A stretch of 38,282 bases of DNA, taken from positions 1 to 38,282 of IMG/VR virus record IMGVR_UViG_3300030117_004116; one strand, written 5' to 3'. The translations under genes and the position numbers were made by a program. This document shows positions 31,716-37,016 of this stretch, piece after piece (the first letter of the stretch is position 1; each line of letters opens with the position of its first letter). Source of the DNA: a virus. Under the pieces are notes generated by a model, which was not told the origin of the DNA, made no database searches, and saw only the letters and a list, made by a program, of their open reading frames with translations.

Positions 31716-32573
31716 TTAAAAGTCCTCCAAGTTATTCATTAAAGACACCAATTTGTGTTCGACAAAATAGTCAACAGACAACTTTGTTTTATCGTTACTA
31801 TTTAACGATGTAAATTCATTAAGAATTTGAGATCTTAAATCATTTGGAATACATTCCAAATCTATAAGAGTCTTATTCCTTTCATAGTTATCAAGCTTTT
31901 CCTTAGTATTACAGAACACAGATGGATCAGCATAGATCCATTTCTCTAAGTTCTTTTTACTAATAGGTCGTTGCCTTTTATTTGTCACAAATGTATCACC
32001 AGCAGATAAGAAGTTTGGTATTCCATCACTTCTGTCTCCTTTGATAATATGTTCTGCAATATATTCTGTAGGATTAAAATCTGCTACAAAAGTTTTTTGC
32101 AAAGGATTATACTGAGTTACAGTATTAAATTTTTTTAGTTGAATAAAATCTTTATCTCCCGATAAAATAAGAATCTTATCTTGGGGATATGTTTGGTGTA
32201 GATGCTTACATAAAACACTGATAATATCATCTGCTTCAGCACCATCTACCTCCATCACAATATAAGGAAGGTTGTTCCTTATCTCATCACGAATTTTATT
32301 CAAGATTTCAAAGATAGCATTCCAATCATGATTAGATTTCTCTCTATCTTTTTTTCTATTCTGTTTATAGTAGGGAAAATAATCCTTCCTCCAATAGTGT
32401 TTACTATCGTAGCAAAGAATCATATCGCCATAGTCTTCTCTAAATTTTCTATTGTAAGATTTTAGAGAGTTCAATACCATGTGACGAACTAGATTTTCAT
32501 CAAGTTTTTCACCAACTTTTATTTGCATCATCAGATTACTGATCATGCATTGGTTCATATCAACGAGAATCAT
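31716..32573 (-). CDS. rnh: RNase H / 5'-3' exonuclease (T4 Rnh-like)
   Basis: 285 aa. I chose the ATG at 32573 (MILVDMNQCM), which overlaps the stop of the small upstream gene as TAATG. FEN/PIN nuclease signatures are visible: ILVDMNQ at the N-terminus, MILCYDSKHYWRKDYFPYYK, VMEVDGAEADDIISVLC (acidic cluster), ILILSGDKDFIQLKKF (second metal cluster) and GDRSDGIPN (helix-hairpin region). It removes RNA primers from Okazaki fragments together with gp32 and the polymerase. Confidence 0.92.
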   Translation of the reverse strand: MILVDMNQCMISNLMMQIKVGEKLDENLVRHMVLNSLKSYNRKFREDYGDMILCYDSKHYWRKDYFPYYKQNRKKDREKSNHDWNAIFEILNKIRDEIRNNLPYIVMEVDGAEADDIISVLCKHLHQTYPQDKILILSGDKDFIQLKKFNTVTQYNPLQKTFVADFNPTEYIAEHIIKGDRSDGIPNFLSAGDTFVTNKRQRPISKKNLEKWIYADPSVFCNTKEKLDNYERNKTLIDLECIPNDLRSQILNEFTSLNSNDKTKLSVDYFVEHKLVSLMNNLEDF

Positions 32574-32722
32574 TACCAAGTTTTAGCGTGAGTGTTTACA
32601 TCACCTTCAACGTGATTGTGATCTATCTCGTCAATGTGAGCGTGTTCAATATTGAAGTGCTCTAGTGCATTGGCAATTCTTTCTAAGGAATTTGCAATGC
32701 GAGAGAAGTCAATGTCATTCAT
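32573..32722 (-). CDS. 49-aa histidine-rich protein coupled to rnh
   Basis: 49 aa. It starts MNDIDFSRIANSLERIANAL and ends in a His/Asp/Glu-rich tail (EHFNIEHAHIDEIDHNHVEG) with six histidines. The stop codon overlaps the rnh start as TAATG and its own start follows 2 nt after the upstream membrane gene, so it is firmly within the operon. Function unknown. Metal binding by the His cluster is a guess. Confidence 0.65.
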   Translation of the reverse strand: MNDIDFSRIANSLERIANALEHFNIEHAHIDEIDHNHVEGDVNTHAKTW

Positions 32723-32724
32723 AA

Positions 32725-32958
32725 TTACTCTTCTTCGAGTTCCTCTTCCTCTTCTGGTCTATCAAACATTACTGTTAAAAGTTCTGTCCGATCTACAGTA
32801 CCATCCTCATTTAACATCTCAGGATGAGATATAGCTTTTGCATATGCAGCATTATCAATATAAGAATCTACATAGTCTTTAACTATCCAGCTTACAAGTG
32901 CTCCTATAAAAAAAGCTCCTATTGTCAATAGTACAACTATTGTCGTTAAATCAATCAT
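32725..32958 (-). CDS. Small membrane protein with acidic tail
   Basis: 77 aa from the ATG at 32958, which has a GGGG ribosome site; an upstream TTG is less likely. Residues 3-27 (LTTIVVLLTIGAFFIGALVS) form one membrane helix, and the C-terminus is very acidic (RPEEEEELEEE). It is the first gene after the strong sigma-70 promoter at 33009-33037, so it is probably expressed early. Unrecognised family. Confidence 0.7.
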   Translation of the reverse strand: MIDLTTIVVLLTIGAFFIGALVSWIVKDYVDSYIDNAAYAKAISHPEMLNEDGTVDRTELLTVMFDRPEEEEELEEE

Positions 32959-33008
32959 GGCGTACCCCAATCTGTAGTTATTTAGAGAGGAGAAGATATT
33001 TCCTAATC

Positions 33009-33037
33009 AGTATAACATATCAATATGATGATGTCAA
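33009..33037 (-). promoter_or_regulatory. Sigma-70 promoter of the rnh operon
   Basis: TTGACA (33037-33032), 17-nt spacer, TATACT (33014-33009) on the minus strand, about 50 nt upstream of the membrane protein at 32958. The -35 overlaps the stop region of the gene ending at 33034. Confidence 0.85.
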
Positions 33038-33336
33038 TCCTTTCTTTTTATTTCCATGTCATCTAAACCTTTAACTTCAGATGGCGTGGTAGTAATAATA
33101 GTAGTAGGTTTGTCTTCCTTCTCCCATGTTTCTACTATATTTTTTGCTTGTATATCAACATCTCTCATTGTATTTTCTATCTTAATATCTATCCACTTCT
33201 GTTTTAACCATTTTATTACAGCTAATAAGAAAGGTTGAATCGCTGGGTGTTGTTTCCACGCCCACATAGTAGCATGTTGATACCATGCAATGTTACCTTT
33301 ACCAGTTAGAAATGTCTTTTCAAATTTAATTTTCAA
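33034..33336 (-). CDS. Protein of unknown function
   Basis: 100 aa. KIKFEKTFLTGKGNIAWYQH, ATMWAWKQHPAIQPFLLAVI, KWLKQKWIDIKIENTMRDVD. A Trp/aromatic-rich, possibly amphipathic or membrane-touching helix lies at about 24-48, followed by a soluble helix and a Thr-rich tail. No family recognised. It starts 2 nt after the stop of the next upstream gene and shares its operon. Confidence 0.6.
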   Translation of the reverse strand: MKIKFEKTFLTGKGNIAWYQHATMWAWKQHPAIQPFLLAVIKWLKQKWIDIKIENTMRDVDIQAKNIVETWEKEDKPTTIITTTPSEVKGLDDMEIKRKD

Positions 33337-33338
33337 AT

Positions 33339-33641
33339 TTAATCACGTTGCCTCCAATCGTCTGATCGTTTGTCATTATGAAACCAATCCGCTATATCAT
33401 CTGCTCCGCTGAAACCCTTTTTATGTTTCCTTGAATCCGAGTTTCCTATATCCAAGTATTTAAGAAAAGTTGAATCATCATCCGTTGCTAATCTTCTTGC
33501 TGAAGAAATCATACCTCTTGCGGATGTATTTCTTTTGGACAACTTCTCTGCCCATATCATATCATCTAAACTTACTTCTTGATTTGCTGCAATTGCTCTA
33601 CAGATTCCTTCTAAACGAAGGCGATATGCGGTTGATAACAT
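33339..33641 (-). CDS. Conserved-looking small protein
   Basis: 100 aa. MLSTAYRLRLEGICRAIAAN, VSLDDMIWAEKLSKRNTSAR, GMISSARRLATDDDSTFLKY, with a hydrophilic C-terminus ending in RSDDWRQRD. It is helical and resembles proteins found beside glutaredoxin in cyanomyoviruses, without known function. It is 26 nt from the glutaredoxin gene. Confidence 0.65.
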   Translation of the reverse strand: MLSTAYRLRLEGICRAIAANQEVSLDDMIWAEKLSKRNTSARGMISSARRLATDDDSTFLKYLDIGNSDSRKHKKGFSGADDIADWFHNDKRSDDWRQRD

Positions 33642-33667
33642 AGATTAATGTATAGTATTAGTACTAA

Positions 33668-33928
33668 TTATACTTCAACCAATCTCTTATCACGAAGGAA
33701 AGTTATGGTATCCATACATCCACCAAGCGTAATTCTTTTTCCATCTGGATGCTTATCTACTTGTACTTGTGGGAACATTGATCCTTCGCCAAATACTTCA
33801 TAGAACTGATCTTTTGTAAACTCTCTATCTAACTTATATACAACGTATCTTTGATTTGCTATTTCTAATAATTCTATAATCTTGTCGCAATAAGGGCAAC
33901 CATCCTTTGAAAAAACTGTAAAATCCAT
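33668..33928 (-). CDS. grx: Glutaredoxin
   Basis: 86 aa, the size of a class I glutaredoxin. The active site CPYC is at residues 11-14 (FSKDGCPYCDKIIELLE), cis-proline motif GSMFPQVQVD and the GG motif (ITLGGCMDTI). It gives electrons to ribonucleotide reductase or other thiol proteins using glutathione. Late-type box GATAAATA at 33947-33954, 18 nt upstream. Confidence 0.92.
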   Translation of the reverse strand: MDFTVFSKDGCPYCDKIIELLEIANQRYVVYKLDREFTKDQFYEVFGEGSMFPQVQVDKHPDGKRITLGGCMDTITFLRDKRLVEV

Positions 33929-33945
33929 TTACGTCTTATAAAGAA

Positions 33946-34047
33946 TTATTTATCATATGTTAAAGATGTAACGATGATAGCAAGAGTTCCTCCCGCTACC
34001 ACAGTTACAAATAATGAAGGAGTAAAATGATGTAGTACAGTAGTCAT
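33946..34047 (-). CDS. 33-aa single-helix membrane peptide
   Basis: 33 aa: MTTVLHHFTPSLFVTVVAGG then TLAIIVTSLTYDK, one clear membrane helix (about residues 11-28). An exact late box (TATAAATA, 34071-34078) is 23 nt upstream, and the stop overlaps the next late box, which support it as a real gene. The size and form resemble small thylakoid subunits, but I cannot match it to any. Confidence 0.55.
   Translation of the reverse strand: MTTVLHHFTPSLFVTVVAGGTLAIIVTSLTYDK
33947..33954 (-). promoter_or_regulatory. Late promoter variant (GATAAATA) for glutaredoxin
   Basis: GATAAATA on the minus strand, 18 nt upstream of the ATG at 33928. Confidence 0.5.
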
Positions 34048-34070
34048 TCGATTTTTGTTACATTCTGTAA

Positions 34071-34078
34071 TATTTATA
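34071..34078 (-). promoter_or_regulatory. Late promoter (TATAAATA)
   Basis: Exact TATAAATA on the minus strand, immediately after the stop of the cupin-like gene and 23 nt upstream of the 33-aa membrane peptide. Confidence 0.7.
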
Positions 34079-34552
34079 TCATTCCCCTAGTGTATGAATA
34101 ACTGGCTTTTCTTTCATTAGTATTTTATATAACATATGATTCTCTGCACATGATACAGGTGTAAACTCCTCTGATGAATTAAATCCTTTATATCTTTTTG
34201 CTTGATTAATTACAATCGAACCATTCTCTCCTGATATAGATCTATGATAAGTTTTCTTAGGTATGACTAAGGCACCACTCGCACGATTAAGATGCACAAT
34301 ATGATAAGGATACTTCCATGTAAAGTTTACAAGTTCAAAAGTTCTCTCCCCTTGTACAACTCTATTATAATCATCTTGAAACTCATGTATATAAAACTGT
34401 TTAGCACCAACAGCATCGTCTGGTGGTGATATAGCAGGCCCTGTATGCACTACAAGGTCAGATGCATTTGATTCCTCTACGGATATGTCATAAAAAATAA
34501 CATCGGATGTCTCTCTAAAGACTCTATGTTTTTTAAATTCTACGTCACTCAT
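34079..34552 (-). CDS. Cupin-like protein
   Basis: 157 aa, predicted beta-rich. VFRETSDVIFYDISVEESNA, AKQFYIHEFQDDYNRVVQGE, RTFELVNFTWKYPYHIVHLN, SGALVIPKKTYHRSISGENG, SIVINQAKRY follow a jelly-roll arrangement like small cupins ('G.R.F.LV', 'P...YHR.SG..GSIVINQA'). No enzymatic assignment. It starts right after the terminator at 34568-34598. No promoter is obvious, so it may depend on read-through. Confidence 0.55.
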   Translation of the reverse strand: MSDVEFKKHRVFRETSDVIFYDISVEESNASDLVVHTGPAISPPDDAVGAKQFYIHEFQDDYNRVVQGERTFELVNFTWKYPYHIVHLNRASGALVIPKKTYHRSISGENGSIVINQAKRYKGFNSSEEFTPVSCAENHMLYKILMKEKPVIHTLGE

Positions 34553-34567
34553 GTTTAAATCTTAGCA

Positions 34568-34598
34568 TAAAAAAAGACCCCTACTATGTAGAGGTCTT
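34568..34598 (-). terminator. Rho-independent terminator after the barrel-protein gene
   Basis: Minus strand AAGACC-T-CTAC-ATA-GTAG-G-GGTCTT followed by a run of T (34568-34573 onward): long stem with one mismatch and T-run. Confidence 0.85.
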
Positions 34599-34615
34599 GG
34601 GTAGTTCCGATTGTA

Positions 34616-34660
34616 GAGACCGCACGAAGGGTCTCAATCATATTTAGAATGAAATATGAT
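34616..34660 (-). other. Two further stem-loops in the 3' UTR
   Basis: GAGACC (616-621) with GGTCTC (630-635) forms a 6-bp stem, and ATCATATTT (637-645) with AAATATGAT (652-660) forms a perfect 9-bp stem, both between the barrel gene stop (34662) and the terminator. Neither has a T-run. They would make a structured, probably nuclease-resistant 3' end. Confidence 0.6.
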
Positions 34661-34661
34661 T

Positions 34662-35018
34662 TCAGAATGTGAACTTAACACCAGCCTTTGCAGACCAATC
34701 GATATCGTCTTCAGCAGTTACTCCAGAGATTTCTCCGTAGAACTTATCGTAAGATCCACCAAGGTATCCGATTAACTCAACGTCACCGAAGTCATCTGTT
34801 GACTCTGTATGAGTTACAGTTGGGCCACCAGAAACGTACCAACCGATTCCGTTAGGTGTTTCGCCTTCGTATCCTACTACTGCTTCAAGACCACCAGATG
34901 AATATGCACCGTCAGGATATGATCCACTTGCTTCCAAATTAACGTATGGACCAGCAAAGGCTGCACCAGCGAATACGAATGGAGATGCTGCTACTGCAGC
35001 GATTGTTGATTTTAACAT
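34662..35018 (-). CDS. Secreted or outer-membrane barrel-like protein
   Basis: 118 aa. An N-terminal signal peptide (MLKSTIAAVAASPFVFAGAA with cleavage after AFA) is followed by alternating strands typical of a small beta-barrel (GPYVNLEASGSYPDG, LEAVVGYEGETPNGIGWYVS, VELIGYLGGSYDKFYGEISG) and a terminal strand ending in aromatic F (AKAGVKFTF), as in outer-membrane proteins. It would be exported to the host envelope. Proteins of this look are common in cyanophages. Function unknown: envelope change, superinfection exclusion or nutrient uptake are possible. It has a dual promoter, a long structured leader and a structured 3' end, but no clear Shine-Dalgarno. Confidence 0.7.
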   Translation of the reverse strand: MLKSTIAAVAASPFVFAGAAFAGPYVNLEASGSYPDGAYSSGGLEAVVGYEGETPNGIGWYVSGGPTVTHTESTDDFGDVELIGYLGGSYDKFYGEISGVTAEDDIDWSAKAGVKFTF

Positions 35019-35036
35019 AATAGTTTATTGTTTACT

Positions 35037-35072
35037 CGCAAGAAAAAATCCCTCTTGCGGATGATAGCATCC
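35037..35072 (-). other. Stem-loops in the leader of the barrel gene
   Basis: CGCAAGA (35037-35043) with TCTTGCG (35053-35059) and GGATG (35059-35063) with CATCC (35068-35072) form two adjacent hairpins 20-55 nt upstream of the ATG. They may be alternative partners because they share a base, so a switching leader is possible. Confidence 0.45.
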
Positions 35073-35139
35073 CCGACATGGGATACTGTTTGCATACGCA
35101 AAGGGTTACGATCTTTCGAGTCCTTTACATTTAGTTGTA

Positions 35140-35159
35140 AACTGGCACATGTGCCAGTT
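35140..35159. repeat. 20-bp perfect palindrome at the transcription start of the barrel gene
   Basis: AACTGGCACATGTGCCAGTT is perfectly self-complementary over 20 bp. It begins 5 nt after the TATAAATA box, about where the late transcript would start. It may be an operator for a dimeric repressor or a 5'-terminal RNA hairpin. Confidence 0.85.
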
Positions 35160-35164
35160 GATAG

Positions 35165-35172
35165 TATTTATA
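35165..35172 (-). promoter_or_regulatory. Late promoter (TATAAATA) of the barrel gene
   Basis: Exact TATAAATA on the minus strand. It overlaps by three bases the -10 element of a sigma-70 promoter and is followed by the palindrome. Confidence 0.75.
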
Positions 35173-35198
35173 GTATCAGACTTTTACTTTTTTGTCAA
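35170..35198 (-). promoter_or_regulatory. Sigma-70 promoter of the barrel gene
   Basis: TTGACA (35198-35193), 17-nt spacer, TACTAT (35175-35170) on the minus strand, fused with the late box to give TACTATAAATA. The gene could be read both early by host polymerase and late by the modified enzyme. Confidence 0.75.
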
Positions 35199-35408
35199 GT
35201 GTACCAATTCTGCAAGTGGCACTTTCTTATAATAGCGCTCATTTAAATCGAAACAGAACTTATAATTCTCAGTGGTGACGTAGTATCCCACGATATTACT
35301 GCCGTCACAATCCCATCCATAGGACTTTACTTTTTCTTCTACGCCGTCCAAGCGAAAATTTTTAATGCCTTCTAAGTATGAATGATATCTCTCATCTAAG
35401 TTAATCAT
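35184..35408 (-). CDS. Small protein of unknown function
   Basis: 74 aa. MINLDERYHSYLEGIKNFRL, VKSYGWDCDGSNIVGYYVTT, ENYKFCFDLNERYYKKVPLA. Aromatic-rich, soluble, without recognised family. A GAGAGG ribosome site stands before the ATG, and a sigma-70-type promoter (TTACAT-N18-TATAAT, 35430-35459) lies upstream. Likely an early gene. Confidence 0.6.
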   Translation of the reverse strand: MINLDERYHSYLEGIKNFRLDGVEEKVKSYGWDCDGSNIVGYYVTTENYKFCFDLNERYYKKVPLAELVHLTKK

Positions 35409-35429
35409 AGTCCTCTCTTATGTGTTGAA

Positions 35430-35459
35430 ATTATAACATACTATCTATAGAATATGTAA
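35430..35459 (-). promoter_or_regulatory. Candidate sigma-70 promoter
   Basis: Minus strand TTACAT (35459-35454), 18-nt spacer, perfect TATAAT (35435-35430), 22 nt before the ATG at 35408. Confidence 0.6.
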
Positions 35460-35474
35460 TTTCTTAAGATCTAT

Positions 35475-35639
35475 TTAATGTTTAGGTTTAATTTTTATAA
35501 ACGCCCCATCATGTTCATTTGAGTCAATAGAAAATTCTAAGCGTACAGTGTGATCCCAACATAACTCCTCATAAAGAGCATTGAGTCGTTCCATATCTTC
35601 ATAAAGATCATTGATATGCTCATCAAATTCTTCTATCAT
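35475..35639 (-). CDS. 54-aa acidic protein
   Basis: 54 aa: MIEEFDEHINDLYEDMERLN then ALYEELCWDHTVRLEFSIDS, ending FIKIKPKH. An acidic amphipathic helix is followed by a short beta-hairpin-like end. Unrecognised. It is in line after the 25-aa peptide and the consensus promoter at 35772-35800. Codon use and clean frame support it as real. Confidence 0.6.
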   Translation of the reverse strand: MIEEFDEHINDLYEDMERLNALYEELCWDHTVRLEFSIDSNEHDGAFIKIKPKH

Positions 35640-35669
35640 AGTATTAAATTGTTAATTGTATAGGACTAT

Positions 35670-35747
35670 CTAGGCAAATGCAAGACCTGATAGAGCTGGA
35701 TTCAAAGTGTATATTACTAAAACGCAAATAAAAATTGTTTGATACAT
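35670..35747 (-). CDS. 25-aa hydrophobic peptide (possible)
   Basis: MYQTIFICVLVIYTLNPALS then GLAFA: almost entirely hydrophobic, one membrane helix. It begins about 25 nt downstream of a perfect consensus sigma-70 promoter. No ribosome site is obvious, so translation is uncertain. Confidence 0.4.
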   Translation of the reverse strand: MYQTIFICVLVIYTLNPALSGLAFA

Positions 35748-35771
35748 TAGATAGGTAAAATTACTTACTAT

Positions 35772-35800
35772 ATTATATAGGTATAATTACTTTTTGTCAA
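35772..35800 (-). promoter_or_regulatory. Perfect consensus sigma-70 promoter
   Basis: TTGACA (35800-35795), 17-nt spacer, TATAAT (35777-35772) on the minus strand: full match to both hexamers and optimal spacing. It overlaps the end of the 76-aa gene and serves the 25-aa and 54-aa frames. Confidence 0.9.
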
Positions 35801-36017
35801 GATCGTGTATGTTTTCTGATCCACCAACTGCAAAAGGATTATATTTTGATGTAGCGATTCTATACATCTTTTCATGTATAGTAATTTCCTCTTCTTCTTG
35901 AGGTTCAATAGAGCAAGGTGCCGTATCTATTTTTTCTTCTTCTATATTCATAAGATCTAAAGGATTTATTTTATCGTCAAACCAAGGATCATAAGAAAAT
36001 GCTGATGAATATTCCAT
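35787..36017 (-). CDS. Acidic protein of unknown function
   Basis: 76 aa, strongly acidic: PWFDDKINPLDLMNIEEEKI, IEPQEEEEITIHEKMYRIAT, PFAVGGSENIHDLDKK. No membrane segment. It follows the 57-aa membrane protein after 14 nt, at the end of the hli operon. Unrecognised. Confidence 0.6.
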   Translation of the reverse strand: MEYSSAFSYDPWFDDKINPLDLMNIEEEKIDTAPCSIEPQEEEEITIHEKMYRIATSKYNPFAVGGSENIHDLDKK

Positions 36018-36031
36018 AGGTTTTATACTAT

Positions 36032-36205
36032 CTAGGCACCTTGATAAACTGGAGACATTACTCCGCCTTCTGGATCATCGTCATCGTCATCTCCTCTAAT
36101 TGCTCTGAGGAATAGTTCAAGAAATACTAGGGTTCCTACAGGATAGAAACACCATAGTATTGCTTGGAAGGGTGATATATCATTTATTACAGATAGATCT
36201 CCCAT
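36032..36205 (-). CDS. 57-aa membrane protein with poly-Asp segment
   Basis: 57 aa. MGDLSVINDISPFQAILWCF, YPVGTLVFLELFLRAIRG, then a run of six aspartates, PEGG and VMSPVYQGA. One membrane helix (about 13-36) followed by an acidic soluble tail. The style (small, one helix, Asp6) resembles small host thylakoid proteins, but I cannot name it. It starts directly after the stop of the 29-aa peptide (TAA then ATG), as part of the hli operon. Confidence 0.65.
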   Translation of the reverse strand: MGDLSVINDISPFQAILWCFYPVGTLVFLELFLRAIRGDDDDDDPEGGVMSPVYQGA

Positions 36206-36295
36206 TTAAACTAGTACACCTGAGAGTGTACTTAAACTAGCTGCTACCATAAAAATATATGGTACAACTTTAAGAGGTACAGGATTTCTAGTCAT
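36206..36295 (-). CDS. 29-aa hydrophobic peptide in the hli operon
   Basis: MTRNPVPLKVVPYIFMVAAS then LSTLSGVLV: one membrane helix with a short basic N-terminus. Its start overlaps the stop of the first hli gene as TAATG, and its stop abuts the next start, so it is tightly built into the operon. Possibly a photosystem-associated peptide. Confidence 0.55.
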   Translation of the reverse strand: MTRNPVPLKVVPYIFMVAASLSTLSGVLV

Positions 36296-36435
36296 TACAC
36301 ATAGCCTGGAATGAGTTGACCTGTAGTTAAGTAAGCACCGATGCCTGCGATGATGCCAAGCATTGCTAATCTACCATTAAGTTTTTCAGCAACTAACTTT
36401 TCTTGTTCAATAGTTTTGTTTTTATTAGGTGTCAT
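36295..36435 (-). CDS. hli: High-light-inducible protein (46 aa)
   Basis: 46 aa. The chlorophyll-binding helix VAEKLNGRLAMLGIIAGIGA followed by YLTTGQLIPGY is the canonical HLIP motif (E-x-x-N-G-R-x-A-M-x-G). HLIPs bind chlorophyll and carotenoid and protect photosystems against excess light. It overlaps the neighbouring hli stop (TAATG) at its start and the next peptide at its stop. Confidence 0.92.
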   Translation of the reverse strand: MTPNKNKTIEQEKLVAEKLNGRLAMLGIIAGIGAYLTTGQLIPGYV

Positions 36436-36542
36436 TAGAATATGCCTGGAATGATTTGACCTGTTGTTGCATAAGCGCCAACTGCTGCAACGAATCCTAA
36501 CATAGCCATCCAGCCATTAAACTTTTCTGCTTCTGGTGTCAT
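36435..36542 (-). CDS. hli: High-light-inducible protein, minimal (35 aa), with Arg replaced by Trp
   Basis: 35 aa: MTPEAEKFNGWMAMLGFVAA then VGAYATTGQIIPGIF. It is one of the shortest HLIPs, just the helix. In the motif E-x-x-N-G-R the arginine is replaced by tryptophan (NGWMAM). That arginine normally forms the ion pair that ties helices together across a dimer, so the partner or function may differ. It has a strong ribosome site (AAAGGAG) in the 68-nt gap upstream. Confidence 0.88.
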   Translation of the reverse strand: MTPEAEKFNGWMAMLGFVAAVGAYATTGQIIPGIF

Positions 36543-36570
36543 TTGATTTCTCCTTTTTAGATTGAGGGTT

Positions 36571-36592
36571 AAAAGTGACTCGCTATGCGAGT
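36571..36592 (-). terminator. Weak hairpin between two hli genes
   Basis: ACTCGC-ATA-GCGAGT is a perfect 6-bp stem followed by CACTTTT on the minus strand, in the only sizeable gap of the hli cluster. It may attenuate or partly terminate, or mark a processing site. Confidence 0.4.
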
Positions 36593-36610
36593 GGTGTAAA
36601 GACCTTTATT

Positions 36611-36724
36611 TTAAAATAGGCCTGGTGCTATCCATCCGAATAGACCATAATTAATTGTGCCGATCACTAGACCGAGCATTGCTAAGCGTCCATTTACTAA
36701 CTCAGCGTTCTTCCAGTAATCCAT
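36611..36724 (-). CDS. hli: High-light-inducible protein (37 aa)
   Basis: 37 aa: MDYWKNAELVNGRLAMLGLV then IGTINYGLFGWIAPGLF. It keeps E-L-V-N-G-R-L-A-M-L-G of the chlorophyll-binding helix. The C-terminus (LFGWIAPGLF) differs from the TTGQIIPG form of the other three. Its start overlaps the stop of the 65-aa hli as TAATG. Confidence 0.9.
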   Translation of the reverse strand: MDYWKNAELVNGRLAMLGLVIGTINYGLFGWIAPGLF

Positions 36725-36921
36725 TAAAAGATGCCTGGAATGATTTGACCTGTGGTAATGTAAGCACCTAATAGTGCAACGAAACCAACCATTGCCCAAC
36801 GACCATTTACCTTCTCAGCATTCTGAGGGTATCCATCGTAAGACACAGACTCATCTATATAAGGACGAGTTTCAGCAGGGAACATATTTTGGCGTCCGCC
36901 TGATTCTGTTGTCGTAGTCAT
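36724..36921 (-). CDS. hli: High-light-inducible protein (65 aa), first of the cluster
   Basis: 65 aa. A hydrophilic N-terminal extension (about 33 residues, MTTTTESGGRQNMFPAETRP) precedes the HLIP helix NAEKVNGRWAMVGFVALLGA then YITTGQIIPGIF. It has the perfect sigma-70 promoter (36952-36980) about 30 nt upstream, making it the head of a four-hli operon. Confidence 0.92.
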   Translation of the reverse strand: MTTTTESGGRQNMFPAETRPYIDESVSYDGYPQNAEKVNGRWAMVGFVALLGAYITTGQIIPGIF

Positions 36922-36951
36922 AAAACTTGTTTTATTAAGTTATGTTACATA

Positions 36952-36980
36952 ATTATATATAAAAGTTTAAGTTTTGTCAA
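36952..36980 (-). promoter_or_regulatory. Perfect consensus sigma-70 promoter of the hli operon
   Basis: TTGACA (36980-36975), 17-nt spacer, TATAAT (36957-36952) on the minus strand: full match and optimal spacing, 30 nt upstream of the first hli ATG. Host polymerase would transcribe it immediately after infection. Confidence 0.9.
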
Positions 36981-37016
36981 GTTTCTTTACATACGGATAT
37001 CAACACATGAGTAAAA

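Noticed and set aside
32652-32834. 60-aa plus-strand frame
   Set aside because: Antisense to the coupled small genes upstream of rnh, with no signals.
33650-33673. Inverted repeat around TTAGTACTAA near the end of glutaredoxin
   Set aside because: Short, AT-rich and imperfect, without T-run; not convincing as terminator or operator.
36611-36799. 62-aa frame extending the 37-aa hli upstream
   Set aside because: The extension is the neighbouring hli gene read in another frame; the ATG at 36724 with TAATG coupling is the better start.
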